Source: JBDSKH01 sp035556655 (GTDB taxonomy: Bacteria > Actinomycetota > Actinomycetes > Actinomycetales > Microbacteriaceae). From it: a stretch of 35,251 nucleotides of DNA. Positions 17,161 through 28,681 of this stretch are shown one piece after another. The position numbers and the translations under genes are program-made. Position 1 is the stretch's first letter. Every line of letters begins with the position of its first letter. The notes under the pieces are model-generated. The model was not told the DNA's origin. It ran no database searches and was given only the letters and a program-made list of their open reading frames with translations. Where the stretch lies: assembly GCA_035556655.1 (NCBI GenBank), contig DATMFW010000030.1, forward strand, positions 1 to 35,251, written 5' to 3'.

Positions 17161-18300
17161 GTGATCGCCGCGTCTCTGAGCATCCCCAGCCCGCCGTCCG
17201 ACTGGTCGTCGTTCACCATCCCGGTGGGCAGCTGGCTGCACGGCCTCATCCCGGCGATCGGCGAAGACTACGGCGTCACCATCCACGTCTACGCGCTGGC
17301 GATCCTCACCGGCATCGTGGTGGCGCTGCTGATCACCAACCACCGGCTCACCCGGCGCGGGGGAGAGCCCGGCATCATCGTCGATCTCTCGCTCTGGGCG
17401 ATCGCCTTCGGCATCGTAGGTGCGCGGCTCTGGCACGTCGTCACGCACCCCGACGACTACTTCGGCCCCGGCAAAGACCTGCTGAAGATCCTCTACGTCT
17501 GGGAGGGCGGGCTCGCCATCTTCGGCACCCTGCTCTTCGGCGGTGTCGGCATCTGGATCGCCTGCCGCATCAACGGCCTGCGCTTCCTCAGCGTCGCCGA
17601 CGCCATCGTGCCCGGCCTGATGATCGCCCAGGCGCTCGGCCGGTTCGGCAACTACTTCAACCAGGAGCTCTTCGGACTGCCCACCGATCTGCCGTGGGGG
17701 CTCGAGGTCCCGCGCCCCAACAGCGCGATCCCGAGCGGCATCGGGCCCGATGTGCTCTTCCACCCGACGTTCCTGTACGAGATGCTCTGGAACCTCGCCG
17801 GAGCGGTCATCATCGTGTTCCTCATCGAGAACACCGTCAGGTTCGTGAAGTCCTCGCCGTGGAGCGAGAAGTGGCCGGAGTTCATCCAGCGCCGCACGGG
17901 CGTCGCCGACGACCAGTTCTTCCCGTTCCGCATCCTCGGACTGCCGACGCCCCGCCTGACCCGCCGCGCGTACTGGCAGTGGGGCCGCGTGTTCGCGCTC
18001 TACCTGATCTGGTACGGCGTCGGGCGCAGCTGGTTCGAGTCGATCCGCCTCGATCCCAGCGAGACGTTCCTCGGCATCCGCTCGAATGTGTGGGGCGCAC
18101 TGGCCGCGATCGCGCTCGGCATCATCATCCTCATCGTGCAGCACCGCCGTCACCCGGGCGTCGAACCGAGCCCGTATCACGCGGGTCGTGAGTGGAAGGA
18201 CCCGGCGCTGGTAGACTCCGAAGACACCTACTCGGACAGCGACGCCGGCGATGACGCCGCGCTCACCCCCGCCACAAGCGGAGCCACCCGAAAGTCCTAG
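17161..18300 (+). CDS. lgt: Prolipoprotein diacylglyceryl transferase
   Basis: Lgt (379 aa) adds diacylglycerol to the lipobox cysteine of prolipoproteins at the cytoplasmic membrane; the binding protein at 4822 and the lipoprotein at 27443 are likely clients. About seven membrane segments are visible. The Lgt signature GRFGNYFNQELFG aligns with the E. coli segment containing essential Arg143 and Asn146, and a late GVGRSWFESIRLD aligns with its Arg239/Glu243 region. The HGG motif of E. coli is replaced: here GGLAIFGTLLFG has Phe at the His103 position, as is usual for actinobacteria, which often have Trp there. The roughly 50-residue C-terminal tail is acidic and low in complexity. The GTG start has leaderless spacing. 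A trpA-lgt order is common in actinobacteria. Confidence 0.95.
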   Translation: MIAASLSIPSPPSDWSSFTIPVGSWLHGLIPAIGEDYGVTIHVYALAILTGIVVALLITNHRLTRRGGEPGIIVDLSLWAIAFGIVGARLWHVVTHPDDYFGPGKDLLKILYVWEGGLAIFGTLLFGGVGIWIACRINGLRFLSVADAIVPGLMIAQALGRFGNYFNQELFGLPTDLPWGLEVPRPNSAIPSGIGPDVLFHPTFLYEMLWNLAGAVIIVFLIENTVRFVKSSPWSEKWPEFIQRRTGVADDQFFPFRILGLPTPRLTRRAYWQWGRVFALYLIWYGVGRSWFESIRLDPSETFLGIRSNVWGALAAIALGIIILIVQHRRHPGVEPSPYHAGREWKDPALVDSEDTYSDSDAGDDAALTPATSGATRKS

Positions 18301-18325
18301 TCCGCGAGATCCCCCGCCGACACCC

Positions 18326-18343
18326 GCTGTGCAGCAGCACAGC
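18326..18343 (+). terminator. Hairpin between lgt and gltB
   Basis: A perfect 7-bp stem (GCTGTGC / GCACAGC) with a 4-base AGCA loop lies 26 bp after the lgt stop. It is followed by CCCGTCT and has no U-tract, so it may be a weak actinobacterial terminator or part of the gltB leader. Confidence 0.4.
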
Positions 18344-18393
18344 CCCGTCTGGGCCACCGTCGTCCCTGCCTTCATCACGTGAGGACGGTCCCC

Positions 18394-22963
<4,570 letters not shown>

Positions 22964-22971
<8 letters not shown>

Positions 22972-24421
22972 TCCGAAGGGATTCCTGAAAGTCCCCGAGC
23001 GCGAGCTGCCCAAGCGGCGCCCCGTGCCGGTGCGCATCATGGACTGGAGAGAGGTCTACGAGAGCCAGGACGCCGGTCAGTTGCGCCGGCAGGCCGGCCG
23101 CTGCATGGACTGCGGCGTGCCGTTCTGCCACCAGGGGTGTCCGCTGGGCAACCTGATCCCGGAGTGGAACGACCTCACCTGGCGCAACGAGGGCCGTCAG
23201 GCCGTCGAACGTCTGCACGCCACGAACAACTTCCCCGAGTTCACCGGGCGGTTGTGTCCTGCCCCGTGCGAGTCGAGCTGCGTGCTGGGCATCAACCAGC
23301 CGGCCGTCACCATCAAGCAGGTCGAGGTCTCGATCATCGACCAGGCCTTCGCCAACGGCTGGGTCACCCCACACCCGCCGGAGCGCCTCACCGGCAAGAC
23401 CGTCGCCGTCGTCGGGTCCGGTCCCGCGGGGCTCGCCGCCGCCCAGCAGCTCACCCGCGCCGGGCACACGGTCGCCGTCTACGAGCGCGACGACCGCATC
23501 GGCGGGCTGCTGCGCTACGGCATCCCGGATTTCAAGATGGAGAAGCGCCAGATCGAGCAGCGCCTCGCCCAGATGCAGGCCGAGGGTACCCGGTTCCGCG
23601 CCGGGGTGGAGATCGGGGTCGACCTCAGCTGGAGCGACCTGCGGGCGCGGTTCGATGCCGTCGTCGTCGCCACCGGTGCGCCGGTGCCGCGCGACCTGCC
23701 GATCCCCGGCCGTGACCTGCTGGGCGTGCACTACGCCATGGAGTACCTGGTCGAGCAGAACCGGGTCGTCGCCGGCGACACCGTTCCCGAGCAGGTCACC
23801 GCCGAAGGCAAGCACGTCATCGTCATCGGCGGCGGCGATACCGGTGCCGACTGCATCGGAACCGCCCACCGCCAGGGCGCGCTCTCCGTCACCAACCTGG
23901 CCATCGGCATCCAGCCCCCGACCGAGCGCCCCGAGCACCAGCCCTGGCCGATGTTCCCGACCCTCTACGAGGTCTCGAGCGCGCACGAGGAGGGCGGCGA
24001 GCGGATGTACCTGTCGTCGACGGTGGAGTTCCTCGCCAACGACGCCGGCGAGGTCCGCGCGCTCCGGGTCGCCGAGACCGAGTACGTCGACGGGCGGCGG
24101 GTGCCGAAGTCGGGCAGCGAGCGCGAGATCCCGGCCGACCTGGTGCTGCTGGCCATGGGCTTCACCGGTGCCGAGCGTGAGACGCTCCAGGGCCAGCTCG
24201 GCGTGCCGTTCGACTCGGACGGAAGCATCGCCCGCGACGCGGACTACGCCACCAGCGAGTCGGGCGTGTTCGTCGCCGGCGACGCCGGGCGGGGGCAGTC
24301 CCTGATCGTCTGGGCCATCGCCGAGGGGCGCGCCGCCGCTGCCGCCGTCGACCGCTACCTGGAGGGCGAGACCCAGTTGCCCGCTCCGGTCCGCCCGACC
24401 GACCGCGCCATCGCGGTCTAG
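22964..24421 (+). CDS. gltD: Glutamate synthase (NADPH) small subunit
   Basis: GltD (485 aa) passes electrons from NADPH through FAD and iron-sulfur centres to GltB. Two cysteine clusters near the N-terminus serve the 4Fe-4S centres: Cys47, Cys50, Cys55 and Cys59 (CMDCGVPFCHQGCPLGN), then Cys98, Cys102 and Cys106 (CPAPCESSC). The FAD-binding Rossmann motif is VVGSGPAGLAAAQQL, the NADPH-binding one is VIGGGDTGADCIG, and FVAGDAGRGQSLIVWAIAEG is the C-terminal FAD signature. It begins 8 nt inside gltB, so the subunits are translationally coupled. Confidence 0.96.
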
Positions 24422-24424
24422 TCT

Positions 24425-24452
24425 CGATGGGGGTGCACGAACACCCGCATCG
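24425..24452 (+). terminator. Hairpin between gltD and pyk
   Basis: CGATG/CATCG and GGGTG/CACCC form a 10-bp stem interrupted by one G-G mismatch, with a 6-base loop CACGAA. It starts 4 bp after the gltD stop and lacks a U-tract. It is either the gltBD terminator or a structure in the pyk leader. Confidence 0.5.
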
Positions 24453-24497
24453 ACCGTCCATCACCCACCCCGCCACCACCACGAAGGACACATCGTC

Positions 24498-25955
24498 ATG
24501 AGACGAGCCAAGATCGTCGCCACGCTCGGGCCCGCGACCTCGAGTTATGAGGACATCCGCGCGATCATCGAGGCGGGCGTCAATGTCGCCCGCATGAACC
24601 TCAGTCACGGCACCTACGAGGTGCACACCGAGGTGTATCAGAACGTCCGCAAGGCGGCCGAGAGCACCGGTCAGCCGGTGGCCGTGCTCGTCGATCTGCA
24701 GGGCCCGAAGATCCGGCTCGGCAAGTTCGAGCCCGGACCGCACGAGCTCGAGGTCGGCGACACCTTCACCATCACCACCGAGGACGTCGTGGGCACCAAG
24801 GAGCGGGTCGGCACGACCTTCAAGGGACTGCCGCAGGACGTCAGTCCGGGCGATTTCCTGCTCATCGACGACGGCAAGGTGAAGGTCGAGGTGGTCTCGA
24901 CCGACGGCGTCGATGTCGTGACCAAGGTGGTCGTCGCCGGTCCGGTGTCCAACAACAAGGGCATCAACCTGCCCGGCGTGGCGGTGAACGTGCCGGCTCT
25001 GTCGGAGAAGGACGAGGAGGACCTGCGCTGGGGCCTCGAGCTCGGCGCCGACTACATCGCGCTGTCCTTCGTCCGCAACGCCGCCGACGTCGAGCGCGTG
25101 CAGGAGATCATGGCCGAGGTCGGCCGCAAGGTGCCGGTGATCGCGAAGATCGAGAAGCCGCAGGCCGTCGACGCCCTCGAGGAGATCATCGACGCGTTCG
25201 ACGGCATCATGGTCGCCCGCGGCGACCTCGGGGTCGAGCTGCCCCTCGAGGCCGTACCGATCGTGCAGAAGCGCGCCATCGAGCTCGCCCGGCGTATGGC
25301 GAAGCCGGTCATCGTGGCCACCCAGATGCTCGAGTCGATGATCTCCAGTCCGGTGCCGACGCGGGCCGAGACCTCCGACGTCGCCAACGCCGTCCTCGAC
25401 GGCGCCGACGCCGTCATGCTCTCCGGCGAGACCAGCGTGGGGGAGTACCCGGTGGTCACGGTGCAGACGATGGCCCGGATCGTGGCCTCGACCGAGGACC
25501 ACGGCCTGGAGCGCATCCCGCCGCTGGGCACCAAACCCCGCACGCAGGGCGGGGCCATCACCCTCGCCGCCGCCGAGGTCGCCGACTTCGTCGACGCCCG
25601 CTACGTGTGCGTGTTCACCGAGTCCGGGGACTCGGCCCGCCGCATGTCGCGGCTGCGCTTCCGCATCCCGATGAAGGCGTTCACCCCCGATGCCGCCATC
25701 CAGCGCCGCATGGCGCTGACCTGGGGGATCGAATCCTTCCTGGTCGACCGGGTGACCCACACCGACGCGATGTACAAGCAGGTCGACGAGAAGCTGCTCG
25801 CCGCGGGGCTCGCGGAGGCCGGCGACAGGGTGGTCGTCATCTCCGGATCCCCGCCCGGAAGCCCCGGGTCGACCAACGATCTGCGGGTCCACACCATCGG
25901 TGACGCGATCAACGCGGTGGCCCCGGTCTGGGACAGCGGAGAGCACGCCGACTGA
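24498..25955 (+). CDS. pyk: Pyruvate kinase
   Basis: Pyk (485 aa) transfers phosphate from phosphoenolpyruvate to ADP in the last glycolytic step. It opens MRRAKIVATLGPATSSYEDI. ARMNLSHG and VDLQGPKIRLG are the N-terminal substrate motifs. VIAKIEKPQAVDALEEI and IMVARGDLGVELPLE carry the catalytic Lys and metal ligands, followed by VATQMLESMI. The C-terminal domain (about 350-485) is the usual allosteric domain. The ATG follows an AAGGA site in a 76-bp gap after gltD. The final residues are a short acidic tail. Confidence 0.97.
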   Translation: MRRAKIVATLGPATSSYEDIRAIIEAGVNVARMNLSHGTYEVHTEVYQNVRKAAESTGQPVAVLVDLQGPKIRLGKFEPGPHELEVGDTFTITTEDVVGTKERVGTTFKGLPQDVSPGDFLLIDDGKVKVEVVSTDGVDVVTKVVVAGPVSNNKGINLPGVAVNVPALSEKDEEDLRWGLELGADYIALSFVRNAADVERVQEIMAEVGRKVPVIAKIEKPQAVDALEEIIDAFDGIMVARGDLGVELPLEAVPIVQKRAIELARRMAKPVIVATQMLESMISSPVPTRAETSDVANAVLDGADAVMLSGETSVGEYPVVTVQTMARIVASTEDHGLERIPPLGTKPRTQGGAITLAAAEVADFVDARYVCVFTESGDSARRMSRLRFRIPMKAFTPDAAIQRRMALTWGIESFLVDRVTHTDAMYKQVDEKLLAAGLAEAGDRVVVISGSPPGSPGSTNDLRVHTIGDAINAVAPVWDSGEHAD

Positions 25956-26029
25956 CCCCCGTTCTCGGGCTGTCCGCACGGCGGCCGGGAGGAGCAGGCT
26001 GTGCCCCAATCGTCTGAGAGGGGAACAGC

Positions 26030-26689
26030 GTGACCGACGTGCAGCAGGGCAGCGCCCCGGCGGCCGGGTGGTACCCGGATCCCGCGGGTTCCGGGTCGTC
26101 CCGCTGGTGGAGCGGGCAGGCCTGGACCGACTACGTCCAGCCGGCGGCCGTCGCCGCCGCGCCGGTCGCGGCACCCACCGCCATCGCGGTGGCTCCCGCC
26201 GGATCGGTGCCCCTTCCAGGGATGACGGTGGCGGCCCCGGTCTCTCTCAGTGCGATCACCGCCGACCGCATCGAGGAGCGCAGCCAGGAGGACTGGCACG
26301 CCCAGCCCTCGCTCGCTCCCGACGTGCACCGTCAGCACGGCGGGAGCGTCTCGCTCACCGCGACGACTTCGGCATCCCGCCGCCACGACCCGTACCGTCA
26401 GCGCAACTGGATCGCGGGGCTCGGCCTCGCGCTCGCTCTGCTCAGCATCCCCGGCCTCGGCTGGCGCTCGGTGGCCGAGCTCCCCGCCCTGACCCAGAGC
26501 ATGTTCGCCGGTGCTCCGATCGCGGTCGCCCTGCTCGGCCTGGTGCTGTCGTTCCGCCGGGGTTCCGGGCTGATCGTCTCGATCGTGGCGATCGTGATCG
26601 CGGCCGTCGTGCTCGCGGCCGGCCTGCTCCTCGATCCCGCCGTGCTCGGCGAGATCACCCGGAGCGTGCTGGCGCTGTTGCCCGTCTGA
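26030..26689 (+). CDS. DUF2510 membrane protein
   Basis: The 219-aa protein begins with a DUF2510-type module: GWYPDPAGSGSSRWW and GQAWTDYV give the Trp-Tyr-Pro-Asp-Pro and paired Trp pattern. A proline/alanine-rich linker follows, and three hydrophobic helices occupy about residues 125-147, 161-180 and 183-205. The module is common at the N-terminus of actinobacterial membrane proteins and is presumed cytoplasmic; its function is unknown. GTG 26030 follows GAGAGGGGAAC. The gene sits alone, 74 bp after pyk and convergent with the tRNA-Leu gene. Confidence 0.8.
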   Translation: MTDVQQGSAPAAGWYPDPAGSGSSRWWSGQAWTDYVQPAAVAAAPVAAPTAIAVAPAGSVPLPGMTVAAPVSLSAITADRIEERSQEDWHAQPSLAPDVHRQHGGSVSLTATTSASRRHDPYRQRNWIAGLGLALALLSIPGLGWRSVAELPALTQSMFAGAPIAVALLGLVLSFRRGSGLIVSIVAIVIAAVVLAAGLLLDPAVLGEITRSVLALLPV

Positions 26690-26704
26690 TCACGGGACTC
26701 GGGG

Positions 26705-26787
26705 TGCCGGATGTGGGGGTCGAACCCACACGTCCTCTCGGACAGCGGATTTTGAGTCCGCCGCGTCTGCCATTCCGCCAATCCGGC
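26705..26787 (-). tRNA. tRNA-Leu (anticodon CAA)
   Basis: Read on the minus strand, the 83-nt gene starts GCCGGAT and ends ATCCGGC plus discriminator A, giving a perfect 7-bp acceptor stem. The anticodon stem is GCGGA/TCCGC with loop CTCAAAA, so the anticodon (26752-26754) is CAA, reading UUG. A long variable arm TGTCC-GAGA-GGACG marks a class II tRNA, as expected for leucine. The T arm contains GGTTCGACCCC. The 3' CCA is not encoded (the flank is CCC). UUG codons are rare in this GC-rich window. Confidence 0.97.
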
Positions 26788-26821
26788 TGACGTGCCGCAG
26801 GGCACGACTGAAGTGAACGAT

Positions 26822-26831
26822 ACCGTAGGCT
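26822..26831. promoter_or_regulatory. Back-to-back -10 boxes shared by tRNA-Leu and pdtaR
   Basis: The 10-bp stretch ACCGTAGGCT contains TAGGCT on the + strand (26826-26831) and TACGGT on the minus strand (26827-26822). Both fit TANNNT and share the central TA. The + box is 6 nt before the GTG of pdtaR (leaderless spacing). The minus box would start a pre-tRNA about 28 nt before the mature 5' end. Confidence 0.5.
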
Positions 26832-26837
26832 TTTCGC

Positions 26838-27443
26838 GTGAGTGACGACCAGGAAGCGCCCGTACCTCCCCGCCGCGTCGTCGTGGCAGAGGACGAGTCC
26901 CTCATCCGCCTCGACATCGTCGAGATCCTGCGCGATAACGGATTCGACGTGGTCGGTGAGGCCGGTGACGGGGAAGCCGCGGTGGCTCTCGCCACCGAAC
27001 TGCGGCCCGACCTCGTCATCATGGACGTCAAGATGCCCAAGCTCGACGGCATCTCCGCGGCAGAGCAGCTGTCCAAGAACCACATCGCCCCCGTCGTGCT
27101 GCTGACCGCATTCAGCCAGAAGGAGCTCGTCGAACGCGCGAGCGAGGCGGGTGCGCTGGCCTATGTGGTGAAGCCGTTCACCCCGAACGACCTGCTGCCC
27201 GCGATCGAGATCGCCCTCAGCCGTTACCAGCAGATCGTCACGCTCGAGGCCGAGGTGGCCGACATGGTCGAGCGCTTCGAGACCCGCAAGCTGGTGGACC
27301 GCGCCAAGGGGCTGCTCAACGAGAAGATGGGCCTCAGCGAGCCCGAGGCGTTCCGCTGGATCCAGAAGGCCTCGATGGACCGCCGGCTCACCATGCACGA
27401 CGTCGCCCAGGCGATCATCGACCAGCTGGCCGCCAAGAAGTAA
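26838..27443 (+). CDS. pdtaR: Response regulator with ANTAR RNA-binding domain (PdtaR-like)
   Basis: The 201-aa protein has a receiver domain (about 12-128) and a C-terminal ANTAR domain (about 140-198). Phospho-acceptor Asp63 lies in LVIMDVKMP, acidic-pocket residues in VVVAEDES, and the conserved Lys112 in VVKPFTP. The ANTAR part includes RKLVDRAKGLLNEKMGLSEPEAFRWIQ. ANTAR proteins bind paired RNA hairpins and act on transcription termination or translation. In mycobacteria PdtaR is driven by the kinase PdtaS, which is not encoded here. The GTG start lacks a ribosome-binding site and lies 6 nt after TAGGCT. The stop overlaps the next start by one base (TAATG). Confidence 0.9.
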   Translation: MSDDQEAPVPPRRVVVAEDESLIRLDIVEILRDNGFDVVGEAGDGEAAVALATELRPDLVIMDVKMPKLDGISAAEQLSKNHIAPVVLLTAFSQKELVERASEAGALAYVVKPFTPNDLLPAIEIALSRYQQIVTLEAEVADMVERFETRKLVDRAKGLLNEKMGLSEPEAFRWIQKASMDRRLTMHDVAQAIIDQLAAKK

Positions 27444-28204
27444 TGCGCGCGCCGCGGCTCGTCGCCGCCGCGATCTGCGCGGTCCTCCTCGCCGGCTGCG
27501 TCCCCGGGAACGACGGCCCGGCACCCGATCCGGTGACGGATGCGCCGGTCGGCCCCGTCGCGCCGGCTGCGGGAGCGCTGACCCTCGCGAGCGTCGCCGG
27601 CATCGTGAGCGCGGACGACATCACGCTGAGCACCACTTTCACCCCCGGAGACGCGGCGTCGACCTCGGGGGACGATCTGGCATCCGAAAACGATTACTGG
27701 ATCGCGGTGGAAGGCAGCCCGCAGCGCTGCGCGCCCGTGGTGTCGGCGCCCTACCTGGTGTCGGGGCACGACACGGGCGACCGGCTCGATGACCCGACGG
27801 CGCTGCTCGGCACGCTCACCGAGACCGACGAGAACCGGTACGGCGTCATCCAGGTCTATGCACGGCAGTTCGACGACGACGCCACCGCGCAGGCATTCCT
27901 CGCCGAACTCACGGCCTCGGTGGAGGGGTGCGAGGGCTACACGCTCTCCGAGGACGGGGTCGTCAACTTCGCGGCATCGGACCTGCGGATCGCGGCGCTG
28001 GACGACCTGCCGCCCGGAGTCGCGGGTGCACGCTACGCCGAGACGGTGTCGTCCTCGAGTTCGACCGGGGTGACCACCTCGTTCCTGCAGCGCGACGGGG
28101 TGGTGATCTCGATCTATGCCGAGGTGACGACGAGCAGCACGCTCAGCGCGGCGACCGCCGACGAGCTGACGGCGACCATCGCATCCCGGTTGGCGGTTCT
28201 CTAG
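27443..28204 (+). CDS. Predicted lipoprotein of unknown function
   Basis: This 253-aa protein has a short lipoprotein signal: hydrophobic MRAPRLVAAAICAVLLAGC with lipobox LAGC, so Cys19 would be lipidated. A Pro/Ala-rich spacer follows, then a soluble domain with two widely spaced cysteines (in SPQRCAPVV and SVEGCEGYTL) that could form a disulfide outside the cell. The overall look recalls extracytoplasmic sensor-like domains of actinobacteria (PknH-sensor type), but that match is weak. It is co-translated with pdtaR through a TAATG overlap. Its stop lies in a CTAG shared with the convergent thioesterase gene. Confidence 0.75.
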   Translation: MRAPRLVAAAICAVLLAGCVPGNDGPAPDPVTDAPVGPVAPAAGALTLASVAGIVSADDITLSTTFTPGDAASTSGDDLASENDYWIAVEGSPQRCAPVVSAPYLVSGHDTGDRLDDPTALLGTLTETDENRYGVIQVYARQFDDDATAQAFLAELTASVEGCEGYTLSEDGVVNFAASDLRIAALDDLPPGVAGARYAETVSSSSSTGVTTSFLQRDGVVISIYAEVTTSSTLSAATADELTATIASRLAVL

Positions 28205-28635
28205 TCGAAGGCCTTCAGATCGCGCAGCATGTTGGTCATGCGCACGGTCGAGAGCCGCCTGCCGTCTTCGTCGGTGATCTCGATCTCGTGGGTGCAGAGC
28301 GTGCGGCCGAGCACGATCGCGCGGCAGGTGCCGGTGACGATGCCGGACGCGGCCGACCGGCTGTGCGTTGCGTTGATCTCGATGCCCACCGCCATGCGTC
28401 CGGCACCACCGTGCAGAGCCGACGAGATCGATCCGAGGGACTCGCCGAGCACGACGTGGGCACCCCCGTGCAGGATGCCGACCACCTGGGTGTTGCCCTC
28501 CACCGGCATCGTCGCGACCGAGTACTCGGGCGAGAGCTCCAGGAACTCGATCCCCATCTTGCGGGGCAGTGCACCGCCTCCGGTGGCCAGTCGCTCGATC
28601 AGTTCGGGAGGTGTCCCGGGCGGCAGTTTCGTCAT
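28201..28635 (-). CDS. Hotdog-fold thioesterase (PaaI/YdiI type)
   Basis: The 144-aa protein is a single hotdog domain likely to hydrolyse an acyl-CoA thioester. The signature LHGGAHVVLGESLGSISS contains the HGG element and the catalytic-type acidic residue of the PaaI/YdiI group. IEINATHSRSAASG and ITDEDGRRLSTVRMTNML are typical later strands. I chose ATG 28635, which follows AAGGA by 5 nt; the open frame extends 27 codons further into polA promoter sequence. Its stop overlaps the lipoprotein stop in CTAG. The gene is divergent from polA. The substrate is unknown. Confidence 0.88.
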   Translation of the reverse strand: MTKLPPGTPPELIERLATGGGALPRKMGIEFLELSPEYSVATMPVEGNTQVVGILHGGAHVVLGESLGSISSALHGGAGRMAVGIEINATHSRSAASGIVTGTCRAIVLGRTLCTHEIEITDEDGRRLSTVRMTNMLRDLKAFD

Positions 28636-28643
28636 CGAAGTCC

Positions 28644-28675
28644 TTGAAAAGGGTGTCGGAAGCGGCGGATAGGCT
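28644..28675 (+). promoter_or_regulatory. Candidate polA promoter
   Basis: TTGAAA (28644-28649) and TAGGCT (28670-28675) are 20 bp apart, and GTG 28682 is 6 nt after the -10-like box. The long spacer weakens the -35 call. The box overlaps a weaker minus-strand TATCCG (28671-28666) facing the thioesterase gene. Confidence 0.5.
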
Positions 28676-28681
28676 GGGCCC

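Noticed and set aside
18379..18393. GTG start five codons upstream for gltB
   Set aside because: ATG 18394 has the ribosome-binding site GAGGAC at proper distance; the GTG overlaps that site.
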